A stretch of DNA of 64,000 bases from Achromobacter sp. MFA1 R4 (GCF_900156745.1 NZ_LT707065.1:1054001-1118000), one strand, 5' to 3'; shown: positions 1 through 10,802, counted from the first letter of the stretch. Notes: a model not told the origin generated them from the sequence alone. Numbers and translations are program-made.

Positions 1-2
1 TG

Positions 3-1199
3 GTATCGGGCCGCCCCGCCGCCATTTTCTCCGCGGCGCGAGGCTGGCAGCAGCGCCACGCCCTGATCCTGGATCCGCGCAGCAAATCCGAACGCGGCGA
101 CGCGCTGGCCCAGCTTGCGCAGCGCCTGGCCGAGGTGGACGCCACGCCTGGCGACGACCTCGAAACGCGGCGCGCGCAGGCCATCGCCCAATTCTGGGCG
201 CCGCGCGGCGCCGCGTCCGTGAAACTGCGCGACGACATGACCCCGCCGCAGGCCATGGGCGCCATCGCCGCCGAATGCCTGGACCAGATCTGCCGCAATG
301 CCGCCGTGCTGGCCGAGGTCGACACCGAAGGCGTGTATCGCGCCGGCAACTCGGAACACGTGCACCAGCTGCGCGTGGGCGTGCGCAGGCTGCGGTCGGC
401 CTGGAAGCTGTTCGACGGCTGGATCGCGCCCATCCCCGATTCCCTGCTGCAGGGTGTGCGCACGCACTTTGCGGCCTTCGGCGCCAATCGCGACCAGGAC
501 GTGCTGAACGAAACCGTCGCGCCCGCGCTGATGCGCGCCGGCATGCCGGTCATCCCCATGGAAGCCGCGCCGCCGGAAGAGGACGCACAGACCATCGCGG
601 GCGGTCAGGCATTCCAGGCGTGGCTGCTGGAACTGCTGGAATGGACGCTGGACGTGCCGCCCGTGCAGCCGGACGCGGACAGCCAGACCATCGCCAACGG
701 CACGCCCACCGACGCCGCGCCCGAGCCCGCCATCCGGCTGGAGGGCGGCGTGGCCGGCCCGACCATCAAGCCCACCATCATTCCGATGCTGACGCCGGAA
801 CCCCAACCGCAGCGCCTGCACAAGCTGCTCGCGCGCCGCCTGCATCGCTGGCACGGCAAGGTGGCCGACCAGGGCACGCACTTCGCGTCGCTCGACATCC
901 CCACGCGCCACGAACTGCGCAAGCGCGGCAAGCGCCTGCGCTATGGCTTGTCGTTCGCGGAATCGCTGCTGCCGGCCGCCAAGCTGCGCGGCTATCGCAA
1001 GCTGCTGTCGCGCGTGCAGGACGTGCTGGGCGAAATCAACGATCTGGCGATGGCCAAGGACTACTACCAGTCATGTACGGCCACGCACCCGCAGGCCTGG
1101 TTCGCGCTGGGCTGGATCAGCGCGCGCCTGGACGAACTGGTCATCGAGGCGCAGATGGCCTTTGACGACCTCGCGCAAAGCAAGCCTTTCTGGAAGTAG
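3..1199 (+). CDS. CYTH-CHAD domain protein, 5' end cut by the window
   Basis: The reading frame is already open at the first base, so the gene starts upstream. The visible part begins with the tail of a CYTH triphosphatase domain (a DPRSKSERG stretch typical of the CYTH-CHAD junction) and continues into a CHAD helical domain. CHAD hallmarks are seen in its two halves: HQLRVGVRRLRSAWKLF early and HELRKRGKRLRYG late. Family knowledge: CYTH domains hydrolyse inorganic triphosphate, and CHAD domains bind polyphosphate through conserved His, Arg and Lys residues, so a polyphosphate-linked role is likely. About 70 residues of Pro/Ala-rich sequence separate the CHAD halves. It converges on ftsY. Confidence 0.85.
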   Translation, partial: VSGRPAAIFSAARGWQQRHALILDPRSKSERGDALAQLAQRLAEVDATPGDDLETRRAQAIAQFWAPRGAASVKLRDDMTPPQAMGAIAAECLDQICRNAAVLAEVDTEGVYRAGNSEHVHQLRVGVRRLRSAWKLFDGWIAPIPDSLLQGVRTHFAAFGANRDQDVLNETVAPALMRAGMPVIPMEAAPPEEDAQTIAGGQAFQAWLLELLEWTLDVPPVQPDADSQTIANGTPTDAAPEPAIRLEGGVAGPTIKPTIIPMLTPEPQPQRLHKLLARRLHRWHGKVADQGTHFASLDIPTRHELRKRGKRLRYGLSFAESLLPAAKLRGYRKLLSRVQDVLGEINDLAMAKDYYQSCTATHPQAWFALGWISARLDELVIEAQMAFDDLAQSKPFWK

Positions 1200-1234
1200 C
1201 GCAAGGCGCCATTCCGGGCACGCCAAACGACAAC

Positions 1235-1258
1235 GGGACGGCGCTTGCGCACCGTCCC
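1235..1258. terminator. Hairpin between convergent CHAD gene and ftsY
   Basis: GGGACGG pairs with CCGTCCC, with an inner CGC/GCG pairing. A second small hairpin (CTGCCT, loop GCGT, AGGCAG) follows at 1262-1277. Both sit between the two convergent stop codons. There is no good U-tract on either side, so termination is inferred from position and stem strength. Confidence 0.45.
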
Positions 1259-1295
1259 GCACTGCCTGCGTAGGCAGGCGCATCGACTGGACGTG

Positions 1296-2780
1296 TCAGT
1301 CGGCCAGCAGCGCCGCCGCGAACTCGTCCGCGACGAAGGGCTGAAGGTCTTCCAGGCTTTCGCCCACGCCAATCCAGTACACCGGAACCGGACGCACGCC
1401 CTGGCTGCCCGCGGCCACGGCGGCCAGCGTGCCGCCCTTGGCGGTGCCATCCAGCTTGGTCACGACCAGGCCGGTCAGATTGATGGCCGCATCGAAAGCG
1501 CGGATCTGCGCCAGCGCGTTCTGGCCGGTGTTGCCGTCCACCACCAGCAGCACCTCATGCGGCGCGGTCGCGTCGGCCTTGCCGATCACGCGACGGATTT
1601 TCTTCAGTTCTTCCATCAGGTGAAGCTGCGTGGGCAGGCGGCCGGCGGTATCCACCATCACCACGCCCATGCCGCGCGCGCGGCCGGCGTTGACCGAGTC
1701 GAACGCCACCGCGGCCGGGTCGCCGCCATCCTGCGAAATCACGCTGACGTTGTTGCGGCTGCCCCATTCCACGAGCTGTTCGCGCGCCGCGGCGCGGAAG
1801 GTGTCGCCGGCAGCCAGCAGCACGCTGGCGCCCTGGCGCTGGAAAGTGTGCGCCAGCTTGCCGATCGACGTGGTCTTGCCCGCGCCATTGACGCCGGCGA
1901 TCATCACCACCAGCGGCTGCGTGCGCTTCAGGTCGAAGGCGCGTTCGAGCGGCCGCAGATGGTCGGCCAGGAGCTGGCGCAGGGCCGCCTTGACCTTGGC
2001 CGGGTCCTCGATGCGCTCTTTCTTGACGCGCGCCCGCAGCGCGGTCAGCAGCTTCTCGGTCGCCTCCAGGCCCGCATCGGCCATAATGAGGGCCGATTCG
2101 AGTTCCTCGAACAGGTTCTCGTCGACTTTCACGCCGACGAAAATGCCGCCGATGCTCTGCCCGGTGCGGGACAGGCCCTGCTTCAGGCGCGACAGCCAGG
2201 ACGCTTTCTTGGGCGCCTCGGCGGGCGCGGGTTCCGCGGCGGGCGGCGCGGCCGGCACGGGCGCAGCCACCGGCGCGGACGGCGGCGTCGGAGCGGGCAT
2301 GAACGCGGGCTGCGGCGCGCGGACGGGCTCGACAACCGGCGCGGCTGACACGACAGGCGCGGGTGGCGCGACCGGAGCCGGGGCCGGAGCGGAAACGGAC
2401 GAGGACGGCGCGGCGGGTGCGAATGCCGGCGCAGGTGCAGGTGTTGCAGCAGGTGCAGGCGTTGCGGCAGGAGCGGAAACCGAAGCCGGCGCCGCAGTTG
2501 GGGCGGGCACCGGCGCAGGCGCTGAACCCGGAACCGAGCCCGGCGTCGCGGCGGGCGCGGGAACCGAAACGGAAGGCGTAACCGGTGCAGAAACCGGAGC
2601 CGAAACCGGCGCGGCAGATTCCTGGCGGCCCGCAGGCGCAGGGACGGCCGGCGCCGGGCTGGCCGGGGCTACGGCGGGCTCTGCGGGCGCGACGCTGGCG
2701 TCGACGACCTCCGGCGGCGGCGCGGGCTGAGCCGGCGTGGCGGGCGGAGGGGATTTTTTCTTGAAGAAGCGGCTAAACAT
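1296..2780 (-). CDS. ftsY: Signal recognition particle receptor FtsY
   Basis: SRP receptor GTPase that docks ribosome-SRP complexes at the inner membrane for co-translational insertion. The protein has 494 residues. The start chosen gives the usual basic MFSRFFKKK N-terminus. Residues about 12-193 are a Pro/Ala/Val-rich low-complexity linker, in the position of the acidic A domain of E. coli FtsY. The N domain begins near residue 194 and the G domain follows. GTPase motifs are GVNGAGKT (296-303), DTAGR (377-381) and TKLD (441-444). Its start codon overlaps that of the divergent rsmD by two bases. The catalytic domain is conventional; only the linker is unusual. Confidence 0.97.
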   Translation of the reverse strand: MFSRFFKKKSPPPATPAQPAPPPEVVDASVAPAEPAVAPASPAPAVPAPAGRQESAAPVSAPVSAPVTPSVSVPAPAATPGSVPGSAPAPVPAPTAAPASVSAPAATPAPAATPAPAPAFAPAAPSSSVSAPAPAPVAPPAPVVSAAPVVEPVRAPQPAFMPAPTPPSAPVAAPVPAAPPAAEPAPAEAPKKASWLSRLKQGLSRTGQSIGGIFVGVKVDENLFEELESALIMADAGLEATEKLLTALRARVKKERIEDPAKVKAALRQLLADHLRPLERAFDLKRTQPLVVMIAGVNGAGKTTSIGKLAHTFQRQGASVLLAAGDTFRAAAREQLVEWGSRNNVSVISQDGGDPAAVAFDSVNAGRARGMGVVMVDTAGRLPTQLHLMEELKKIRRVIGKADATAPHEVLLVVDGNTGQNALAQIRAFDAAINLTGLVVTKLDGTAKGGTLAAVAAGSQGVRPVPVYWIGVGESLEDLQPFVADEFAAALLAD

Positions 2781-3345
2781 GGGTAACAAGTATATTCGTA
2801 TCGTCGGGGGCCAATACCGGCGCACCCCCATCGTCGTTCCCGACGTGGAGACGCTGCGTCCCACGCCCGACCGGGTGCGCGAAACGCTATTTAACTGGCT
2901 TACTCACCTGTGGGGCGGCGAATTCGCCGACAAGCAGGTACTGGATCTGTTCGCCGGCAGCGGCGCCCTGGGCTTCGAGGCGGCCTCGCGCGGCGTGGCG
3001 CATGTGCAGATGGTCGAGCGGGACAAGACCGCCGCGTCCGCGCTGCGGACACTGCGCGACAAGCTCAAAGCCGACATGATACGCATCCATGTCGGGGATG
3101 CGATGCAGGTCGCCGAACGGATGGATGCGTCGCGGTTCGACCTCATCCTGCTGGATCCTCCCTTTGGACAGGGCTGGCTGCCGCGCCTGTGGCCCATTTT
3201 GCCGGGCATCCTGACCGATCATGGGCTAGTCTATGTCGAGGCGGAATCCGCCATCGAAGCGCCCGAGGGATTCCAGATTGTGCGGCAGGACAAGGCCGGC
3301 GCGGTCCACTTCCATCTTCTGGAATTTGCTGCATTGCGGAAATAG
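2779..3345 (+). CDS. rsmD: 16S rRNA (guanine(966)-N(2))-methyltransferase RsmD
   Basis: Methylates G966 of 16S rRNA using S-adenosylmethionine. The 188-residue protein starts MGNKYIRIVGG, which aligns with the RIIGG opening of E. coli RsmD. It has the SAM motif DLFAGSGALGFE (56-67) and the catalytic DPPF (126-129). A longer in-frame start at 2737 would add residues encoded inside ftsY and is not supported by the family. The ATG overlaps the ftsY start codon on the other strand, so its promoter and ribosome site must lie within the ftsY 5' coding sequence. coaD follows 58 bases downstream and may be co-transcribed. Confidence 0.95.
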   Translation: MGNKYIRIVGGQYRRTPIVVPDVETLRPTPDRVRETLFNWLTHLWGGEFADKQVLDLFAGSGALGFEAASRGVAHVQMVERDKTAASALRTLRDKLKADMIRIHVGDAMQVAERMDASRFDLILLDPPFGQGWLPRLWPILPGILTDHGLVYVEAESAIEAPEGFQIVRQDKAGAVHFHLLEFAALRK

Positions 3346-3369
3346 ATCAATAATCCGGGCTTCGGAGGA

Positions 3370-3381
3370 TGGTGTACACCA
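3370..3381. promoter_or_regulatory. 12-bp perfect palindrome upstream of coaD
   Basis: TGGTGTACACCA is a perfect palindrome 22 bases before the coaD start. It could be a small operator or chance; no known regulator is assigned. Confidence 0.25.
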
Positions 3382-3403
3382 CAAATAACGGTACGGAGCT
3401 CGC

Positions 3404-5486
<2,083 letters not shown>

Positions 5487-5513
5487 CGGGGCCCGGGCGG
5501 CGCCCTCGCCCGC

Positions 5514-5900
5514 TCAGGTGGGCCAGGCGGCCACGGGCGTGTCGGGATGCACCTTCATGATGCGGCAGGGCACCTGCGCGAAGTTCGAGATCCACGCCGC
5601 GGCCAGTTCGCCTTCATCGATCACGTCGATGGCCTGCTCTCCCACCATCATGCTGTAGCGCACGCTGTCGTCGTCTTCGATGACGTCCAGCGGGATATCC
5701 ATGCGCAGCATGCCGGGCGCCTTGAGCACCAGGTAGCCCAGGCGCAGTTCCACCGACACCTCGGCCAGCCTGGGGCACAGCTCGCGGTTCAGCCACTGCC
5801 CCGAATCGTTGGCGACCAGCCACTGCCGGTGATAGGCGGCGGCCTGCGATTGCGTCGTCACGCCGCATTCGGCGACAGGCTGGAATTGGTCAGCGCTCAT
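5514..5900 (-). CDS. Stand-alone MOSC N-terminal beta-barrel domain protein
   Basis: The 128-residue protein matches only the N-terminal domain (MOSC_N, PF03476) of molybdenum-cofactor-sulfurase-like proteins. RQWLVANDSGQWLNRELCPRL and LVLKAPGMLRMDIPL correspond to the HDREWMLVDENGRFLTQRELPRL and LxLSAPGM regions of full-length proteins. It ends where the catalytic MOSC domain, which carries the sulfur-handling Cys, would begin. There is no sign of a frameshift or of a MOSC remnant downstream. The start ATG overlaps the stop codon of the upstream AsmA gene (ATGA), so the pair is coupled. Its function is unknown; a binding or partner role is only a guess. Confidence 0.8.
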   Translation of the reverse strand: MSADQFQPVAECGVTTQSQAAAYHRQWLVANDSGQWLNRELCPRLAEVSVELRLGYLVLKAPGMLRMDIPLDVIEDDDSVRYSMMVGEQAIDVIDEGELAAAWISNFAQVPCRIMKVHPDTPVAAWPT

Positions 5901-8398
5901 TTGCCCAACAGTCCTTTCAATGCCTTGTCCACGGCGGCGCCGTTCTTGCCCTTGCCGGAGACCGCTTCCTTGAGCTTGTTCTCCAGGCTGCGCTTCAGGA
6001 TGCCGCCGATGGCGTCCTTCCAGAGCAGCGTGTACGAGGGATTGTCGAACGGCCCCTTGAAGTGGACGGGGATGGTCACGTCCTTCAGGTCGATCAATTC
6101 CTTGCCTTCCGGATCGGCGGCCGGGTTGATGACGCGCGCGCGCGCCACCACATCCAGTTCGCTTTTCACGAAGTCGATGCTGGCCGGATCGCCCTGCGTC
6201 ACACGCAAGAGCGGCGACACGAAGCTCAGGCGTTTCACCGTGGCGACACCCTTGGCAATCGCCAGGTCGGCTTCCAGTTCCGAGAACGCCGTCTGCTTGC
6301 TGGTGTCGGCGGGCACCGTTTCGTTCTGCGCGTCGGGCGAGAACCGGGCCTTCAGGTCGCGCAGCGTCTGCGTGAGGTCGATGCCCTTGACCGCCCCGTC
6401 ACGCAGGCGCAACTGCAGGGTGCCGGCCAGGGCGCTTTTCATGGCGTAGGCATTGGCGCCGGCAGTCTTCAGGTCCAGCGCCAGGCTGCCCGTTCCGCTC
6501 AGCACGTTCTTGCGCGCCAGGTCCATGAGCAGGGGCTCGATCGCGATGCCGGCCAGCGACATCTTCGTGGCGACCTGATTGCCTTGCGCCGCATCCACCG
6601 ACAACGCGCCGCCCAGCTTGCCACCATAGAGGCCCGCCGCGATGTTGGATATTTCCAGCTTGCCCTTGTCCAGCTTCACGGCGGCCGACACCTCATCGGC
6701 CTTCAGGCCGCGCACGACCAGCTTGCCGACCTTCAAGGTGCCGTTGACGCTGGGACCGATCAGTGCCGACAGGTTGATCGTATCGTCGGCGGGCGCAGCC
6801 GGCGCGGGCTGCGCGGCAGGCTTGGATTCGTCTTTCTTGCCGTCAGCGGGCGGCTTGGGTGGCGTGACCGGCACCGGCGGCACCAGCTTGTCCAGGTCCA
6901 GCGTATCCACGGCCAGCGCGAACTTCATCTGCGGCGAATCGGCGGAGAGCTTGGTGATGTCGGCGCTGAGATCGAACTTGCCGCCTTCCAGCACGGCGTT
7001 GATCTTGCTGGTGGCCTGGTCCTTCAGCAGATCCAGCGTGAGGCTGCCGATGACGGGAATCTGCAGGCTGCCCTTGGGCAGGCCAGGGTCCGTGATGTTC
7101 ACGTCGCCGCGCAGCGCCGACATGGCGCCGCTGCGTTGCAGGAGATTCAGGGTGAGCGGCGAGGCAAAATTCAGCTTCACCACCCGTTCGCCCGTCTTGG
7201 ACGTGCTGTCCAGCTTGGCTTCCTTGATGTCCAGTTCGCCCGCATTGCCGCTGATGCCGTTCATGCCGAGGCTGGCGTCCAGGCCACTGATGCGCAGACG
7301 GCCGGTCAGCGCCTCGCCGGTGGCCGAGGCGGGAGAGATATTGAGCGCCGGCGCGTCGACCGCCAGTTCGAAGGGGCCATCGGCCACGCCGCCCTTGGCG
7401 CGCACAGCCAGCTTTTCGATCTGGAGCTGGCTCTTGTGCGGGTCGATCGCCAGCTTGGGGATCGCCACGCTGGCTTCCACGTTGGTCGCGCGCACGGAGG
7501 GCTCGGTCACATCGCCCTGGAAGAGAAGCTCCAGGCCAGCCACGTCCAGCGCCGACTTCTGGCCATTGAATGCCAGGTTGCCGCGCATCACCAGGCTCTT
7601 GGCCTCGGCGCCCGGCAGCTTGCCGTCCATGCGCAGATCCAGCTTCTGTGCGGCGTAGCGCTTGGCGGAGGGATCCAGCGTCAGCAGCGCCTGACCGGTC
7701 AGATTGGCGTCCACGCGCGGATAGCCGCCTTCGACACGCGCCGACATCCGCACGTCGAAAGGCTGATTGAAGGTGACACGGCCGGTGTTGGCGTTGATGC
7801 GGGTCACGGCGACCGCCATGCCCGTCATGGCGTCCTGCATCTGGACCTCGCCGTCCTTCAGATCCAGGCCGGCGATGTCGATCTGCATATTGTTGCGCGA
7901 CGGCGGCATGGTGCCGCTGGTGATCGCCTGCGCGGCAGTCTGGGCCGCCCCCACCAGCGCTTCGGCCGGATTGCTGGGCGCGTCGGTGACCGACTGCGCG
8001 CCGCCCACCAGGTTGCTGAAGTTGAACTGCCCCTGCTTGTCACGCACCACGCGGGCCTTCAGCCCGCTAATGGCCACATGGTCCACCACGAAGCTGTTGG
8101 ACAGCAGCGGCCACACCGCAACGGCGAGGCGGGTGCTTTCGATGGAGGCGAAGGTTTCGGTGCTGTTGGGCTCGGACAGCGATACGCCCTGCACCGACAG
8201 CCCGATCCGCGGGAATAGCGACAGCTCGATTTCGCCGTCGATCGTGAGTGTGCGTTGGTAGCGTTCCTGGACAAGCTCTTCCAGCTTGTACTTGTACGCG
8301 TTGGGGTCGAATGTCAGCAAGAAGATGGCCAGGCCAACGACGGCCACGACAACCAACACTACCAGGCCTATCAAAATGCGCTTGAACCACGTTTTCAT
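5897..8398 (-). CDS. AsmA family protein
   Basis: Large envelope protein of 833 residues. It starts with an inner-membrane anchor (MKTWFKRILIG followed by a long Val/Ile/Leu run) and then a periplasmic domain with the FDPNAYK motif typical of AsmA N-termini. Family knowledge: AsmA-like proteins are related to bridge-like lipid transfer proteins and influence outer-membrane phospholipid and LPS traffic. The C-terminal AsmA_2-like region contains the SALAGTLQLRLRDGAVKGIDL segment that is diagnostic of the family. A Pro/Lys/Ala-rich linker lies near the middle. It is co-translated with the MOSC_N gene. Confidence 0.92.
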   Translation of the reverse strand: MKTWFKRILIGLVVLVVVAVVGLAIFLLTFDPNAYKYKLEELVQERYQRTLTIDGEIELSLFPRIGLSVQGVSLSEPNSTETFASIESTRLAVAVWPLLSNSFVVDHVAISGLKARVVRDKQGQFNFSNLVGGAQSVTDAPSNPAEALVGAAQTAAQAITSGTMPPSRNNMQIDIAGLDLKDGEVQMQDAMTGMAVAVTRINANTGRVTFNQPFDVRMSARVEGGYPRVDANLTGQALLTLDPSAKRYAAQKLDLRMDGKLPGAEAKSLVMRGNLAFNGQKSALDVAGLELLFQGDVTEPSVRATNVEASVAIPKLAIDPHKSQLQIEKLAVRAKGGVADGPFELAVDAPALNISPASATGEALTGRLRISGLDASLGMNGISGNAGELDIKEAKLDSTSKTGERVVKLNFASPLTLNLLQRSGAMSALRGDVNITDPGLPKGSLQIPVIGSLTLDLLKDQATSKINAVLEGGKFDLSADITKLSADSPQMKFALAVDTLDLDKLVPPVPVTPPKPPADGKKDESKPAAQPAPAAPADDTINLSALIGPSVNGTLKVGKLVVRGLKADEVSAAVKLDKGKLEISNIAAGLYGGKLGGALSVDAAQGNQVATKMSLAGIAIEPLLMDLARKNVLSGTGSLALDLKTAGANAYAMKSALAGTLQLRLRDGAVKGIDLTQTLRDLKARFSPDAQNETVPADTSKQTAFSELEADLAIAKGVATVKRLSFVSPLLRVTQGDPASIDFVKSELDVVARARVINPAADPEGKELIDLKDVTIPVHFKGPFDNPSYTLLWKDAIGGILKRSLENKLKEAVSGKGKNGAAVDKALKGLLGK

Positions 8399-8741
8399 TG
8401 CTGCCCCGTCGGTACCTCGACTGGATATCCTTGATGCCGCCCACCGCGCAAGGCGCGGGGAAGGTGCGTTGCCGGCGGAAAACCGCCTGGCTTGGTGAAC
8501 TGTCTGCCTGTCAGGGCTTGCCTTGTAGGGCGTGTCCTCGTCCCGCCGTGCCTGCGGCATTGGCGACAAAAGGGGAGGTGCTACCGAGGAAGGCTGCTGA
8601 AGACGCCGGTAACCCAGCGTGCAGATAACCGCTATCGTAACAAATCAGGCCGCGCCGCGGGATCGGCCAAGCTGACGGCTTCCTGACCGGCGGATTGTAG
8701 GGCTAGAATGGTTGATCTATCAATTATTGATACGTCCAACA
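8399..8741. other. 343-base intergenic region between asmA-like and efflux genes
   Basis: Divergent promoter region. It holds the palindrome and possible -10 element of the efflux gene at its right end, listed separately, and a small inverted repeat GATA-N5-TATC near 8626-8638. I see no convincing coding sequence. No clear promoter for the asmA-like gene could be assigned. Confidence 0.6.
8704..8732 (+). promoter_or_regulatory. Probable MarR operator and -10 element of the efflux operon
   Basis: TATCAATTATTGATA at 8718-8732 is a perfect 7-1-7 palindrome ending nine bases before the efflux pump ATG. A -10-like TAGAAT lies at 8704-8709, which would place the palindrome over the transcription start. 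The -35 region is poor. MarR proteins typically bind such palindromes and a marR gene is the next gene but one, so local autoregulation is the natural inference. Confidence 0.65.
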
Positions 8742-10340
8742 ATGCCCGCCCCCGCCCCCACTGCTCCACACTCGCCCGGCCAGGTGCTCCCTTTCCGGCA
8801 ATCCTTGCTGGCCATGCTGGGCATGTGTTTCGTGATGATGCTGGTCGCCATCGACCAGACCGTCGTGGGCACCGCGTTGCCGACCATTGTGGCGGAACTC
8901 CGGGGCTTCGAACTGTATGCATGGGTAGCCACGTCTTACCTGCTGACCTCGGTCATCACCGTGCCCATCTTCGGCAGGCTGGGCGATTACTACGGACGCA
9001 AACCCTTCGTCGTGGCGGCCATCGTGCTGTTCACCCTGGCCTCCGTCCTGTGCGGCGCAGCCGACACCATGCTCGAACTGGTGCTGGCGCGGGCGCTGCA
9101 AGGCATCGGCGGCGGCATGCTCGTCGGCACCGCCTTCGCCTGTATTCCCGACCTCTTTCCCGACCCCCATGTGCGGCTGCGCTGGCAGGTGATGCTCAGT
9201 TCCGCCTTCGGCATCGCCAATGCCGTCGGGCCTTCGCTGGGCGGCGCGCTGACGGAGCACTATGGCTGGCGGTCCGTCTTCTACGTCAACCTGCCCATCG
9301 GCATCCTCGGCCTCTGGTTCGTCGCGCGCTACCTGCCCCACCTGCGCAGTCAAGCCCCCGGCAAGGTCCGGCTGGACTGGCAGGGCGCGCTGTTGATCGC
9401 CCTGGCGCTGGGCGCCCTGCAGCTTTTGGTTGAACTTTTGCCCAAGGACGGCTTCACGCCCCCGCTCCTGCTCCTGGGCGCCGGCAGCATCGCCGCCTTC
9501 GCCATCCTGATCTGGTGGGAGCGCCGCTGCCCGCACCCCCTGTTGCCCCTGGACATGTTCCGCAACCGCGGCCTGGCCATGCTGTTCATCCTGGCCCTGC
9601 TGGTGGGGGTGACGATGTACTCCCTGCTCTTCTACGCGCCCCTGCTCCTGCAGGGCGGCTTTGGACTGTCGCCCCAGGAAGCCGGCCTGCTCATCACCCC
9701 CATGGTCGTCTTCATCACCGTAGGCAGCATCGTCAACGGCCGCATCATCACCCGGATCCGCAATCCGAACCGCATGCTCTACGCCGGCTTTCTCCTGATG
9801 GCGTTCTCCTGCCTGGGCATCGTCACCACCCACAGCTACACGTCGCACACGCTGATTGCCGCCTACATGCTGATGGCCGGCCTGGGCATGGGCTTCATCA
9901 TGCCCAACCTCACCGTCTTCGCCCAGCAGACCGCCGGCCGCAGCCACCTGGGCATCGCCACCGCGCTGCTGCAGTCCCTGCGCATGATCGGCGGCATGCT
10001 GGGCACGGCCGTCGTCGGCACCATGGTCAGCCACAGCTACTTCAGCGGCGTCGAATCCACCCTGCGCGGCGCCTCCGCGCAATGGCTGCCCAAGCTGAAC
10101 GACCCGCAGATGCTGGTCAACCCGGCGGCGCAGACCGAGTTCCTGGCACAATTGGCGCATCAAGGCCAGGATGGCACGTCGCTCATCGAAATCGCGCGCG
10201 TCGCGCTGGTGGGCGCCATCCACGAAGGGCAACTCATCGCCCTCGCCGTCGCCGTTTTCGCACTCTGGTGCGTGCGGCGCGTGCCCCTGGTGAAACTGGT
10301 CCGGCCATCCAAGCCGGAGCCCGCCGGCGTCGGAGAGTAA
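8742..10340 (+). CDS. DHA2-family MFS multidrug efflux transporter
   Basis: The 532-residue inner-membrane drug:proton antiporter is of the EmrB/QacA type (usually 14 transmembrane segments). It shows the antiporter signature in TM1 (AIDQTVVGTALPTI), motif A after TM2 (GRLGDYYGRKP) and motif C in TM5 (AFGIANAVGPSLGGAL). The ATG at 8742 is preferred over an in-frame TTG at 8712, which would lie inside the operator. No good ribosome site precedes it. The marR gene follows after three bases, so this is a regulator-pump operon. The substrate cannot be predicted. Confidence 0.93.
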   Translation: MPAPAPTAPHSPGQVLPFRQSLLAMLGMCFVMMLVAIDQTVVGTALPTIVAELRGFELYAWVATSYLLTSVITVPIFGRLGDYYGRKPFVVAAIVLFTLASVLCGAADTMLELVLARALQGIGGGMLVGTAFACIPDLFPDPHVRLRWQVMLSSAFGIANAVGPSLGGALTEHYGWRSVFYVNLPIGILGLWFVARYLPHLRSQAPGKVRLDWQGALLIALALGALQLLVELLPKDGFTPPLLLLGAGSIAAFAILIWWERRCPHPLLPLDMFRNRGLAMLFILALLVGVTMYSLLFYAPLLLQGGFGLSPQEAGLLITPMVVFITVGSIVNGRIITRIRNPNRMLYAGFLLMAFSCLGIVTTHSYTSHTLIAAYMLMAGLGMGFIMPNLTVFAQQTAGRSHLGIATALLQSLRMIGGMLGTAVVGTMVSHSYFSGVESTLRGASAQWLPKLNDPQMLVNPAAQTEFLAQLAHQGQDGTSLIEIARVALVGAIHEGQLIALAVAVFALWCVRRVPLVKLVRPSKPEPAGVGE

Positions 10341-10343
10341 CTT

Positions 10344-10787
10344 TTGCCCAAACAACAACAAGGCCTGCAAGTCATCCAGCACATGGGCCAGACGTACCGC
10401 GTCATGCAAAGCGCCTTCAGCAGCAAGGTCGGCCACGCGCTGCCGCGCTGGCGCATCCTGCTGGCGCTGCATGAAAACGGGCAGTGCTCGCAGAAACACC
10501 TGGCCGAGCGTTGCCGGCTGGATCCGGCGTCACTGACGCGTCAACTGCAGGCAATGCAGAAGCTCGGCTGGATATCCCGGGCGGTGGATGCGCAGGACAA
10601 CCGGCTGACGAACGCCACGTTGACGGCGGCCGGACAGGCGGTGGTGAATGAGGCGTTGCCCAAGCGGGCTCAGTTTTTCGAGGAGTCGCTCAAGGGCTTG
10701 TCCGGGGCGGATATCGATACCCTGAACCGCGTGTTGAGCGTCCTGGAGGAAAATTTTGTCAGGGCGGCGGGGGAACGGGGCGGTTAG
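10344..10787 (+). CDS. MarR-family transcriptional regulator
   Basis: The 147-residue winged-helix regulator has the recognition helix region CRLDPASLTRQLQAM and the beta-wing DAQDNRLTNATLTAAG, where the DxRxxR motif reads DNRLTN. The start is TTG, supported by GGAGAG about eight bases upstream inside the end of the pump gene; an ATG at 10383 would remove part of the first helix. It is probably the repressor of its own operon, acting at the palindrome at 8718-8732 and released by a pump substrate. The ligand is unknown. Confidence 0.9.
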   Translation: MPKQQQGLQVIQHMGQTYRVMQSAFSSKVGHALPRWRILLALHENGQCSQKHLAERCRLDPASLTRQLQAMQKLGWISRAVDAQDNRLTNATLTAAGQAVVNEALPKRAQFFEESLKGLSGADIDTLNRVLSVLEENFVRAAGERGG

Positions 10788-10802
10788 GAATCGCGCCGCC
10801 CA

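Noticed and set aside
6062-8218. 718-codon plus-strand frame opposite the AsmA gene
   Set aside because: Shadow of the AsmA gene; no ribosome site and shadow-like composition.
8724-10499. 591-codon open frame on the minus strand opposite the efflux pump
   Set aside because: Composition is Gln/His/Arg/Asp-rich with no recognisable domain, a mirror of GC-rich codons in a well-recognised MFS gene.
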